From contig WAOZ01000186.1 of assembly GCA_015520975.1 (NCBI GenBank), positions 1 to 9,382 of the forward strand: a stretch of DNA of 9,382 nucleotides. The letters run 5' to 3'. The notes below the pieces were generated by a model, which was not told the DNA's origin, ran no database searches, and saw only the letters and a list, made by a program, of their open reading frames with translations. Position numbers and translations under genes: made by a program. Source of the stretch: DHVE2 group archaeon. GTDB lineage: Archaea; Thermoplasmatota; Thermoplasmata; Thermoplasmatales; Aciduliprofundaceae. How positions within the stretch are numbered: the stretch's first letter is position 1; every line of letters begins with the position of its first letter. Below, piece after piece: positions 1 to 6,128 of the stretch.

Positions 1-398
1 ACATAGTGGAAGATCCACTGCATGAGGATGATTTTGACGGCTTTGCCGAACTCACCAGACGCATCGGACACATTGCGTATGTTGTTGGTGATGACCTCTT
101 CGTCACCAATGTCGATAGGATAAAGATGGGGATAAGAAAGGGTGCGGCAAACGCCGTTCTAATTAAACCAAATCAGATAGGCACGCTCACCGACACATAC
201 AACGCCATCAAAACCGCGAAAGAGAGCGGATATGCAACCGTCATATCTCACAGAAGCGGTGAGACATGCGATGCGAGCATCGCACATATTGGTGTGGCGT
301 TTGGATGCGAGTTCATAAAAACCGGTACAATCGGTGGTGAGAGAATAGCAAAATTGAATGAATTGATTAGAATAGAAGAGGAAATAAAGGGTGAGTAA
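1..398 (+). CDS. eno: Enolase, C-terminal part (cut at the left window edge)
   Basis: Enolase interconverts 2-phosphoglycerate and phosphoenolpyruvate in cytosolic glycolysis and gluconeogenesis. Only about the last 131 residues are present. The frame runs into the left edge (complete codons from position 3), so the GTG at 6 is an internal Val codon and not a start. Visible family motifs, numbered from that Val, are: IEDPL at the entry; GDDLFVTN with the metal-ligand Asp (about 29-35); LIKPNQIGTLT with the catalytic Lys (54); ISHRSGET (80-87); FIKTGTIGGERIAK with the second active-site Lys (105); and the LIRIEEE tail. The gene ends two bases before rps2, and the end of its sequence carries the rps2 SD. 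The eno-rps2-MEMO order is well known in archaea. Identity is very secure. Confidence 0.97.
   Translation, partial: IVEDPLHEDDFDGFAELTRRIGHIAYVVGDDLFVTNVDRIKMGIRKGAANAVLIKPNQIGTLTDTYNAIKTAKESGYATVISHRSGETCDASIAHIGVAFGCEFIKTGTIGGERIAKLNELIRIEEEIKGE
389..395 (+). promoter_or_regulatory. Ribosome binding site of rps2
   Basis: GGGTGAG lies at the very end of the enolase coding sequence, ending 5 bases before the ATG at 401. It matches the archaeal 16S anti-SD (GGTGA core), so rps2 translation initiates within a polycistronic message. Confidence 0.7.
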
Positions 399-400
399 AA

Positions 401-1000
401 ATGCCAGAACTGCTTGTGGAGGAAAATACTTACCTGACTGCTGGTGTGCATATCGGTACGCAGGTGAAAAACAAAGATATGATGCCGTTCATCTACAAAG
501 TACGCAGCGACGGACTTTACATTCTTGATATTAGAAAAACCGACGAGAGAATTAGAATTGCGGCAAAGTTCCTTGCAAAATACGCACCGGATGAAATACT
601 GGTCGTGGCACAGAGACAGTACGGCCAGAAACCGGCCACGAAATTTGCAGAGGTCATCGGCGGAGCGCATGTGGTGGCTGGACGATTTATCCCGGGAACA
701 CTCACCAACCCGCAACTGCCAACATACTTGGAGCCAAAGATCATATTCATAAACGACCCTGCGGCGGATGCGCAGGCTCTCAGAGAAGCGGTTAAATCGA
801 AGATTCCCGTGCTGGCACTGTGCGACGCAAATAACAGAACCAGCTATGTGGATCTGATTATCCCGGCAAACAACAAGGGTCGGAGAGCCCTCGCTCTGGT
901 GTACTGGCTTCTGGCCAGAGAAGTCCTCAAAGCGCGTGGGGAAATAAAAAGCGATGACGAATACAAATACACAATTGAGGACTTCGAGGCACCGCTATGA
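401..1000 (+). CDS. rps2: 30S ribosomal protein S2 (archaeal/eukaryotic SA type)
   Basis: Small-subunit ribosomal protein S2 (uS2), 199 aa, which is the usual archaeal length and shorter than bacterial S2. Family marks include AGVHIGTQVKNKDM (14-27), the GLYILDIRKTDERI segment, VVAQRQYGQKP, the highly conserved GRFIPGTLTNP (94-104), and a CDANNRTSYVDLIIPANNKGRRA region starting near residue 141. The ATG at 401 follows a GGTGA SD at correct spacing. The gene sits two bases after enolase, and its TGA overlaps the next start by four bases (ATGA at 997-1000), indicating translational coupling with the MEMO gene. Assignment is very secure. Confidence 0.98.
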   Translation: MPELLVEENTYLTAGVHIGTQVKNKDMMPFIYKVRSDGLYILDIRKTDERIRIAAKFLAKYAPDEILVVAQRQYGQKPATKFAEVIGGAHVVAGRFIPGTLTNPQLPTYLEPKIIFINDPAADAQALREAVKSKIPVLALCDANNRTSYVDLIIPANNKGRRALALVYWLLAREVLKARGEIKSDDEYKYTIEDFEAPL

Positions 1001-1815
1001 GATATCCTGCCGTTGCTGGACAGTTTTATCCGTCATCTCCGGATGATCTTGATTCTTTATTACCACAACTTTTTATGCATCCCATAGGGCCCGGCGATGT
1101 ACCAGCGCTTGTGAGCGAAGGTCCAAGAAAGATTGTTGGTGGAATCGTGCCGCACGCGGGGTATATATTTTCGGGACCCGTTGCCGCGCATTTTTACAGG
1201 GAGCTTGCCCTTGACGGTTTTCCCGGGACATTCATCATTATCGGCCCGAATCATTACGGTATCGGCTCGGGCATAGCTGTATGCACAGATGATTTCCTCA
1301 CACCTTACGGTAAAGTTAAAGTAAACCGGGAGCTTGCGCGTGAGCTCGTGAGAGATATAATAGATGCCGATTGCACCGCTCACAGATACGAGCACAGCAT
1401 AGAGGTGCAGTTGCCGTTTTTGCAGTTTTTCAAAAGAGATATAGAATTCGTACCCATCACGATGCTCATTCAGGAGATGGAGGCCGCCATCAGGGTCGGT
1501 GAGATTATTCGGGATTCCATCAAAGGGGAGGATGTGGTTGTGATTGCGTCCACAGATTTCTCACATTATGTCCCTCACAAGATGGCATACAAGAGAGATT
1601 GCCTCGCCATAGAAAAGATAATAAAAAGGGACATAGACGGGCTTTACAGGGTTATTTTTTCCAAGAACATAACCATGTGCGGATATGGCCCTGTGGCGGC
1701 CATGCTCACTGCGGTGGATGGAGAGGTTAGTCTTCTAAAATACGCCACGAGCGGCGATGTACAGCCCATGGATGATGTTGTGGGCTACGCTGCGTTAAAG
1801 GTAGAACGAAGATAA
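997..1815 (+). CDS. MEMO-family protein (AmmeMemoRadiSam system protein B homologue)
   Basis: This 272-aa protein of the MEMO1 family is structurally related to non-haem-iron class III extradiol dioxygenases. The archaeal function is not established. Family motifs are clear: RYPAVAGQFYP at the N-terminus (2-12), PHAGYIFSGP with His53, IGPNHYG with His86, EHSIEVQLPFLQ (132-143), STDFSHY (185-191) and CGYGPV with Cys228. His53, His86 and Cys228 correspond to the proposed metal-binding site of human MEMO1, so a metal-dependent redox or binding role is possible. Full length for the family. The ATG overlaps the rps2 stop by four bases, in the standard archaeal eno-rps2-MEMO order. No AMMECR1 or radical-SAM partner is visible in this window, although the three are often linked elsewhere. 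Confidence 0.95.
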   Translation: MRYPAVAGQFYPSSPDDLDSLLPQLFMHPIGPGDVPALVSEGPRKIVGGIVPHAGYIFSGPVAAHFYRELALDGFPGTFIIIGPNHYGIGSGIAVCTDDFLTPYGKVKVNRELARELVRDIIDADCTAHRYEHSIEVQLPFLQFFKRDIEFVPITMLIQEMEAAIRVGEIIRDSIKGEDVVVIASTDFSHYVPHKMAYKRDCLAIEKIIKRDIDGLYRVIFSKNITMCGYGPVAAMLTAVDGEVSLLKYATSGDVQPMDDVVGYAALKVERR

Positions 1816-1828
1816 GCAAATTCATAAA

Positions 1829-1836
1829 GAGGTGAT
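1829..1836 (+). promoter_or_regulatory. Strong ribosome binding site that fixes the M18 aminopeptidase start
   Basis: GAGGTGAT is an almost perfect match to the archaeal SD and ends 4 bases before the ATG at 1841. The upstream in-frame GTG at 1832 lies inside this SD and is therefore not the start. Confidence 0.8.
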
Positions 1837-1840
1837 AAAT

Positions 1841-3268
1841 ATGCCCAAGAAAAAAGAAGAAAAGAAAAAGAGTATAGAGGAAAAGCTGGCAATGCAGAAA
1901 GAGAGTATGTGGCTTTCACTGAAAAAGAGTGAGATAAAGAAAGCGATGAAATTTGCCGAAGATTACAAAAAATTTCTATCAGAGGCAAAAACTGAACGGG
2001 AGACTGTAGATTACATTATAAGAGAGGCAGAAAAGAAAGGATTCAAAAACATAGAGAAATTTAAGAAACTGATACCCGGAGACAAGTTTTATGTGGTGAA
2101 CAGAGGAAAGAGCATAGCGCTGGGAATTGTGGGTAAAAAATCTTTAGATCGATTCCATCTTGTGGTATCGCATATTGATGCCCCGCGCATAGATCTCAAA
2201 CCGAACCCGCTGTATGAAGATGGAGATGCCGCTCTCGCACTTTTCAAAACACACTACTACGGCGGAATTAAGAAATATCAGTGGGTTTCAAGGCCCCTCG
2301 CGCTGCACGGCATCGTGTACACGAAAGACGGAAAGAAGATAGACATACGCATCGGCGAGGATCCTGATGATCCCGTTTTCGTGATACCTGACCTTCTACC
2401 GCATCTGGCCAGAAAAGTTCAGGGAGACAGAAAGTTATTTGAAGGCATCAAAGGCGAGGAGCTGCAGCTGGTAATAGGAAACATGCCAATAGAGGACGAG
2501 GATGTGAAGCAGAAAATAAAAACGATGATCCTGAAGATTCTGAACGATAAATACGGCATCACAGAGGAAGATTTCAACTCTGCGGACATAGAGATCGTAC
2601 CCGCTGCACAGCCCAGGGATGTGGGATTTGATAGAAGCATGGTCGGTGCTTACGGCCACGATGATAGAATATGTGCGTACACATCGCTAAGAGCAATTCT
2701 TGAAATAGAGAACCCCACCTATACAAGCATTGCATTTTTCTACGACAAAGAGGAAATAGGCAGCGACGGTAATGTCGGTGCACAGAGCAATTTCCTGGAG
2801 TATGTTCTAGCCAAAGTGTTCTCCATAATCAAGCCCAACTACAAGCACATAGAGTTTCTGGAAGCACTTTACAGAAGCAAAACAATAAGCGCTGATGTGA
2901 GCGCTGCCATAAACCCCATTTTCAAAGGCGTGCACGATATGAAAAATGCAGCAAAAGCCGGGTACGGTGTAGTCATCTCCAAGTATACGGGTCATGGTGG
3001 AAAATACGGCGCCAGTGAAGCCACTGCCGAATTCATGGCGGAGCTGAGGGCTCTGTTTGCGAAGCATGGTGTGCAGTATCAGGTTGCCGAGCTTGGAAAA
3101 GTCGATGAGGGCGGCGGCGGAACCATAGCCAAATTCTTCTCAAGGTACGGAATGGATGTTGTGGATATAGGGCCCGGATTGATAGGGATGCACTCACCGT
3201 TTGAAGTGGTAAGCAAGATGGATCTCTGGAGCGCTTACAAGGCGTACAAAGTATTCCTCAATCAGTGA
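1841..3268 (+). CDS. M18-family metalloaminopeptidase (apeA-like)
   Basis: A dinuclear zinc aminopeptidase of peptidase family M18 (aspartyl aminopeptidase / aminopeptidase I group), which trims N-terminal residues from peptides in the cytosol. Family members form large, usually dodecameric, particles. At 475 aa it is full length. Metal or catalytic candidates are His111 in SHIDAPRIDLKPNP, Asp274/Asp275 in YGHDDRICAYTS, Glu304/Glu305 in DKEEIGSDGNVGAQS, and His451 in GMHSPFE. KYTGHGGKYGASEATAEF is also typical. The N-terminal stretch DYKKFLSEAKTERE resembles the Thermotoga/Clostridium apeA branch. It is preceded by a Lys/Glu-rich leader of about 12 residues. The start is chosen from the SD at 1829-1836. 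It follows MEMO by 25 bases, so it is probably co-transcribed with it. The stop overlaps the convergent moaB by 7 bases. Substrate preference cannot be read from sequence. Confidence 0.93.
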   Translation: MPKKKEEKKKSIEEKLAMQKESMWLSLKKSEIKKAMKFAEDYKKFLSEAKTERETVDYIIREAEKKGFKNIEKFKKLIPGDKFYVVNRGKSIALGIVGKKSLDRFHLVVSHIDAPRIDLKPNPLYEDGDAALALFKTHYYGGIKKYQWVSRPLALHGIVYTKDGKKIDIRIGEDPDDPVFVIPDLLPHLARKVQGDRKLFEGIKGEELQLVIGNMPIEDEDVKQKIKTMILKILNDKYGITEEDFNSADIEIVPAAQPRDVGFDRSMVGAYGHDDRICAYTSLRAILEIENPTYTSIAFFYDKEEIGSDGNVGAQSNFLEYVLAKVFSIIKPNYKHIEFLEALYRSKTISADVSAAINPIFKGVHDMKNAAKAGYGVVISKYTGHGGKYGASEATAEFMAELRALFAKHGVQYQVAELGKVDEGGGGTIAKFFSRYGMDVVDIGPGLIGMHSPFEVVSKMDLWSAYKAYKVFLNQ

Positions 3269-3771
3269 TTCTTTATTTTTTCTTTATGGATCTCGTACCA
3301 CATATGCTCAATTTCTTCGAATATCAGCTCTGCGGCGCTTTTTACGGCGTTTTTTGATCCTGGAACAGCAAAAACAAGTTTATCACAGCATACCCCTGCA
3401 ACGGCGCGGGATAACATAGCGGCGGTGCCTATTTCGTCATAGCTGCGTAGTCTGAAAATCTCTCCGAATCCAGGCAGAGATTTATCCAGTACAGATTCTA
3501 TAGAATCCGCGGTTATATCATATTTGCTGATACCCGTACCACCGCTTAAAATTACTGCATCACACACCATAAGCGCGTTAAACAATGCATTCAGAATCTC
3601 AAGCTTGGAATCCTTTACAACGGCATAATGACACAACTCATGACCTCTCTTCACAATCTCATCCTTGAGCAATTTCCCGGATTCATCTGTGCGTTCAGTT
3701 CTCGTACTGCTGACCGTGATCACACCGATTTTAAGCTTATAACGGTGACTTTTATGCTCATTAACGCTCAT
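3262..3771 (-). CDS. moaB: MoaB/MogA-family molybdopterin adenylyltransferase
   Basis: Molybdenum/tungsten cofactor synthesis enzyme, 169 aa. Archaeal MoaB adenylylates molybdopterin with ATP before metal insertion. Visible motifs: KIGVITVSSTRTE (14-26) starting the Rossmann-like fold, the signature ILSGGTGISKYDITADS with GGTG at 77-80 and Asp85, GFGEIFRLRSYDEIGTAAMLSRAVAG, and VFAVPGSKNAV near the C-terminus. The ATG at 3771 overlaps the moaC stop (ATGA) and has an AAGGAGG SD inside the end of moaC, so the two are translationally coupled. The gene is convergent with the M18 gene, overlapping it by 7 bases. It could serve either Mo or W enzymes; the sequence does not say which. Confidence 0.95.
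   Translation of the reverse strand: MSVNEHKSHRYKLKIGVITVSSTRTERTDESGKLLKDEIVKRGHELCHYAVVKDSKLEILNALFNALMVCDAVILSGGTGISKYDITADSIESVLDKSLPGFGEIFRLRSYDEIGTAAMLSRAVAGVCCDKLVFAVPGSKNAVKSAAELIFEEIEHMWYEIHKEKIKNH
3269..3285 (+). terminator. T-rich tract after the aminopeptidase (probable archaeal terminator)
   Basis: Immediately after the TGA the non-template strand reads TTCTTTATTTTTTCTTT, typical of archaeal oligo-T termination without a hairpin. It would end the eno-rps2-MEMO-M18 transcript. The same bases on the other strand encode the Lys-rich tail of MoaB. Confidence 0.5.
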
Positions 3772-4208
3772 TTCCCAGCCTCCTTTATCTTCTCAACCAC
3801 TTCGATATCCTTAATCTGCGTCATCGGGTACTGCCCGTTCTCATCCTTCTCAAGGTACTTCACCATATCCCATATGGTCAAAAGTGCAACATTCACACCC
3901 ACCAGCGCTTCCATTTCAACACCTGTTTTGTAATGAGCTTTCACTTCACATTCAACATCTATCCGATTTCCGTGAATATTGAACTCAAAACTCACCGATT
4001 CAAGCGGTATGGGATGGCAGTGAGGGATTATACGATGCGTATCTTTCACTGCGAGCAATCCCGCAACTCTGGCGGTTGTGAGCACATCTCCCTTTCTTAT
4101 CTCACCGTTTTTAATCGCGTCAATCGTGGTGCTTTTAAGAACTATTGTACCTCTTGCCCTCGAGATTCTGAGAATACTTGACTTCGAGGATATATCGACC
4201 ATATCCAT
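3768..4208 (-). CDS. moaC: Cyclic pyranopterin monophosphate synthase MoaC
   Basis: MoaC converts the MoaA product (3',8-cyclo-dihydro-GTP) to cyclic pyranopterin monophosphate, the first intermediate of molybdenum/tungsten cofactor. It is 146 aa from the chosen start, close to the usual 150-160. Motifs: MVDIS at the N-terminus, HCHPIPL (63-69, including the catalytic-region His), TGVEMEALVGVNVALLTIWDMVK (95-117) with the active-site Asp114/Lys117 pair, and the MTQIKDIEVVEKI tail. The ATG at 4208 is preferred because family similarity begins there and a TATA-like box lies about 25 bases upstream. An in-frame ATG at 4277 would add 23 unconserved residues and overlap the upstream gene by ATGA, so it cannot be excluded. 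The stop overlaps the moaB start. No moaA is present in the window. Confidence 0.95.
   Translation of the reverse strand: MDMVDISSKSSILRISRARGTIVLKSTTIDAIKNGEIRKGDVLTTARVAGLLAVKDTHRIIPHCHPIPLESVSFEFNIHGNRIDVECEVKAHYKTGVEMEALVGVNVALLTIWDMVKYLEKDENGQYPMTQIKDIEVVEKIKEAGK
3779..3785 (-). promoter_or_regulatory. Ribosome binding site of moaB inside the end of moaC
   Basis: On the minus strand AAGGAGG lies 7 bases before the moaB ATG at 3771, within the last codons of moaC. Together with the ATGA overlap it supports coupled translation of the two cofactor genes. Confidence 0.7.
4030..4043. repeat. Second exact copy of the ATACGATGCGTATC palindrome, inside moaC
   Basis: This 14-base stretch is identical to 4207-4220, 177 bases away. 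On the minus strand both copies fall in the moaC reading frame and encode Asp-Thr-His-Arg. This copy encodes the residues just before the conserved HCHPIPL motif. Confidence 0.6.
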
Positions 4209-4219
4209 ACGATGCGTAT
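4207..4219. promoter_or_regulatory. Palindrome ATACG-N3-CGTAT overlapping the moaC start
   Basis: ATACGATGCGTAT has perfect 5-base arms around a 3-base centre. It lies between the moaC TATA-like box and the chosen ATG, a position where a repressor would block transcription. The same 14 bases, including the following C, recur exactly at 4030-4043. An operator role is inference. Confidence 0.35.
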
Positions 4220-4228
4220 CATTTTCGG

Positions 4229-4238
4229 TATTTATTAA
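4229..4238 (-). promoter_or_regulatory. TATA-like box before moaC
   Basis: The minus strand reads TTAATAAATA, centred about 25 bases before the ATG at 4208. No convincing SD precedes that ATG. This fits a leaderless transcript starting at or near moaC and internal to the operon. It is a short AT-rich match, so it could be chance. Confidence 0.4.
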
Positions 4239-4273
4239 CTTTGCGAGGAACACACAATGATTTTTTCCTCTCA

Positions 4274-4540
4274 TCATCGGGTGAAACGAATTTCTATCTT
4301 TCCCTTTATCTCTCCGATGAGCATCTTGAAATTCAGCAGAATGTGCAGAGCGGCAATGACACCCATGAGAAAACCGCTCACCGTGTGAAGCATAGATGCT
4401 TTCGTTGACGAGCCATGCACATAGAGAATAATTCCCGTTATCATCACCACACAGAAATCGATGAGCAGTGCCAGAGATATCGCGGCTTTCAGTTTCAGCA
4501 TGGATTTCCTGTTCATGGAATTCCGAACAATGAATGCCAT
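4274..4540 (-). CDS. Small two-helix membrane protein (DUF4405-like, possible haem-binding)
   Basis: An 88-aa protein with a basic N-terminus (MNRKSMLKLK) and two hydrophobic helices, at about residues 19-41 and 50-76. It resembles the DUF4405/cytochrome-b-like small membrane families in its pattern of helix, YVHG turn, then LHTVSGFLMG...ALHILLN. His52 and His66 lie 14 residues apart in the second helix, a spacing that can ligate haem, with a further His42 in the turn. Haem binding is inference. The start is uncertain: ATGs at 4540, 4516 and 4501 are all in frame and none has a strong SD. An AT-rich TATA-like stretch at 4546-4556 would favour 4516. Its stop overlaps an ATG in the moaC frame (ATGA), so it is probably the first gene of the moaC-moaB transcript. 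Confidence 0.65.
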   Translation of the reverse strand: MAFIVRNSMNRKSMLKLKAAISLALLIDFCVVMITGIILYVHGSSTKASMLHTVSGFLMGVIAALHILLNFKMLIGEIKGKIEIRFTR

Positions 4541-4617
4541 ACAAAATTATTTTGATAATGTTTCACGGCAAAACTTAATTAGCTATCGGCTCATACGATT
4601 CAACCGAGGTGAGATTA
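4541..4617. promoter_or_regulatory. Divergent promoter region
   Basis: These 77 bases separate the minus-strand membrane protein/moaCB unit from the plus-strand PPC gene. Minus-strand AT-rich boxes lie near 4546-4556. A plus-strand TATA-like CTTAATTA at 4574-4581 would place a transcription start near 4603, just upstream of the GAGGTGA SD (4606-4612) of the PPC gene. No other element is evident. Confidence 0.45.
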
Positions 4618-5037
4618 ATGAAATATCAGATAAAAGCGGTGCATATGTTCCGGGTTCCAGAGGGCAGAGATCTTATAGGATATATAAACAAATACGCCGC
4701 AAAAGAAGATATCCGTACGGCGGTTGTAAGCGGGATAGGGACCTTGCAAAATCCAGTGATTGGCTATTTTATGGAAGAAAAGGGTGCCTACAAAAAAATC
4801 GAACTTCCGGGAATGTATGAGGTCACATCCATAGAGGGTAACATCTCGCTGAAAGATAATCGCCCGTTCACGCACATCCATATAAACCTTGGCGATGCCG
4901 TTGGGAAAATCTTGGGCGGACATTTGATCAGAGGCAATGTATATATTGCAGAGATTGTAATAATAGAACTCTCAGGAACTCCGCTTGAAAGAATACCATA
5001 CGGATCGTTATCACTGTGGAAAACGGAATCTACATAA
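4618..5037 (+). CDS. PPC-domain (DUF296) protein
   Basis: A 139-aa protein made of a single PPC domain (plants and prokaryotes conserved; DUF296), a small trimer-forming fold. Plant versions are joined to AT-hook DNA-binding motifs, whereas prokaryotic stand-alone versions have no settled function. Signatures: MFRVPEGRDLIGYI (10-23), AVVSGIGTLQNPVIGYF (35-51), THIHINLGD with His86 and His88, and GGHLIRGNVYIAEIVI (100-115) with His102. The clustered His residues suggest a metal or ligand pocket. The true start is the ATG at 4618, 5 bases after the SD GAGGTGA (4606-4612). The in-frame GTG at 4609 lies inside that SD. It is followed after 43 bases by queA, which appears to have its own promoter. 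A DNA-binding role is often assumed but is not shown by the sequence. Confidence 0.88.
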   Translation: MKYQIKAVHMFRVPEGRDLIGYINKYAAKEDIRTAVVSGIGTLQNPVIGYFMEEKGAYKKIELPGMYEVTSIEGNISLKDNRPFTHIHINLGDAVGKILGGHLIRGNVYIAEIVIIELSGTPLERIPYGSLSLWKTEST

Positions 5038-5049
5038 AAAGCAAAACCG

Positions 5050-5056
5050 TTTTATT
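5050..5056 (+). promoter_or_regulatory. TATA-like box of queA
   Basis: TTTTATT is centred about 28 bases before the ATG at 5081. The bases between contain no SD, which fits a leaderless queA transcript. Confidence 0.45.
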
Positions 5057-5080
5057 CTTTTCTCACATCTCCATCTTGCA

Positions 5081-6079
5081 ATGTACTCTCTTGAAAAATA
5101 CGATTTTGAACTTCCGAAAGAACTGATTGCGCAGGAACCCGTTGAACCCAGAGACCACGCCAGGCTTATGGTGTTAAGGGAAAGAATAGAGCATAGATTC
5201 TTTTACGAATTGCCCGAATATATGGAAAAAGGCGATGTGCTCATTCTAAACGATACACGCGTGATTCGGGCCCGCGTTAAAGGGAATAAAACCACTGGTG
5301 GAAAAGTGGAGATTCTGATTCTTGAAAAGGTGGAAGAGGGAAAAATATATAAATGTCTGATTAAAGGCAAAAGGATCAGGCCCGGCACGGAGATGATTTT
5401 CGGGCCTATACGGGGAAAGGTTATGGAAAAAGATGAGGGCATATGCGTCGTTGAATTTACGGGCGATATTCTTACATACGCAAGAGAGCGGGGTGAAATA
5501 CCGCTACCACCATACATAAAAAAGAAAATAGACGATGAAGAAAAATATCAGACGGTATTCGCAAAAAAAGAGGGGGCTGTTGCGGCGCCCACCGCAGGAT
5601 TGCATTTTACTCTGGAGCTTCTCAAAAAGATAAAGAGCAAAGGTGTCAAAATCGGATATATAACCCTCCATGTCAGCTATGGGACTTTCAAGCCTGTGAA
5701 AGTGAGCGATATCAGAATGCACAAAATGGAGGAGGAATATTATATAGTATCTGAAAATGTAGCGAATATGATAAACAACAGAAGCGGAAAACTCTTCGCT
5801 GTTGGTACAACCGTGGTGAGAGCACTTGAAAGCTCCTCGAAGGATGGCACCGTGTATCCTTCGCAGGGTTATACAGAGATTTTCATTTATCCCAAATACA
5901 GATTTCAATCGGGCATTGACGCACTCATAACCAATTTTCATGTGCCGAAAAGTACATTGATTATGCTTGTAACCGCGTTTGGAGGCTACGAAAGAGTGAT
6001 GAACGCATACCGTGTCGCTGTGGATAAAAAATACAGATTTTACAGTTTCGGCGATGCCATGCTGATTTTCAAAATGTAG
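5081..6079 (+). CDS. queA: S-adenosylmethionine:tRNA ribosyltransferase-isomerase QueA
   Basis: QueA transfers and rearranges the ribose of SAM onto preQ1 in tRNA, giving epoxyqueuosine at wobble position 34. At 332 aa it is slightly shorter than typical bacterial QueA (about 340-355). Signatures are nearly complete: FELPKELIAQEPVEPRDHARLMVL at the N-terminus (9-32), VLILNDTRVIRARV, LPPYIKKK, YQTVFAKKEGAVAAPTAGLHFT (GAVAAPTAGLHFT at 165-177), ITLHVSYGTFKPV, VGTTVVRALES, and FIYPKYRFQSGIDALITNFHVPKSTLIMLVTAFGGYE. The frame stays open upstream to 4985, but family homology starts at the ATG at 5081, which has a TATA-like box and no SD. The gene is unusual in an archaeon, where the related deazaguanine modification is normally archaeosine. 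The next gene makes its co-substrate SAM. No frameshift or missing motif was seen. Confidence 0.95.
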   Translation: MYSLEKYDFELPKELIAQEPVEPRDHARLMVLRERIEHRFFYELPEYMEKGDVLILNDTRVIRARVKGNKTTGGKVEILILEKVEEGKIYKCLIKGKRIRPGTEMIFGPIRGKVMEKDEGICVVEFTGDILTYARERGEIPLPPYIKKKIDDEEKYQTVFAKKEGAVAAPTAGLHFTLELLKKIKSKGVKIGYITLHVSYGTFKPVKVSDIRMHKMEEEYYIVSENVANMINNRSGKLFAVGTTVVRALESSSKDGTVYPSQGYTEIFIYPKYRFQSGIDALITNFHVPKSTLIMLVTAFGGYERVMNAYRVAVDKKYRFYSFGDAMLIFKM

Positions 6080-6098
6080 CTTTTTAAGCAACAAAAAA

Positions 6099-6108
6099 TT
6101 TTTAGTAT
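6099..6108 (+). promoter_or_regulatory. TATA-like box of the SAM synthetase gene
   Basis: TTTTTAGTAT is centred about 25 bases before the ATG at 6129, within an AT-rich 49-base gap after queA. No SD is present, so a leaderless transcript is likely. Confidence 0.45.
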
Positions 6109-6128
6109 GTGCAAAAATTCTCCTTTTT

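Noticed and set aside
248..715. 155-codon open frame on the minus strand across the eno-rps2 junction
   Set aside because: It is antisense to two secure genes and its composition is not protein-like.
1832..1840. GTG start for the M18 gene
   Set aside because: The GTG is part of the SD GAGGTGAT. The ATG at 1841 has ideal spacing.
4268..4280. C/D box RNA suggested by ATGATGA on the minus strand
   Set aside because: No D box (CTGA) or second box pair lies at suitable spacing. The bases are explained by the stop/ATG junction of two genes.
4209..4544. Long upstream extension of the moaC frame, including an ATG at 4277 in ATGA overlap with the membrane-protein gene
   Set aside because: Most of it is the shadow of the membrane-protein gene. 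The 23 residues from 4277 are unlike MoaC, although the 4277 start remains a minor possibility.
4609..4617. GTG start for the PPC gene
   Set aside because: The GTG lies within the SD GAGGTGA. The ATG at 4618 follows at ideal spacing.
4985..5080. 32-residue upstream extension of the queA frame
   Set aside because: It overlaps the end of the PPC gene, shows no QueA similarity, and the promoter-like box lies downstream of its beginning.
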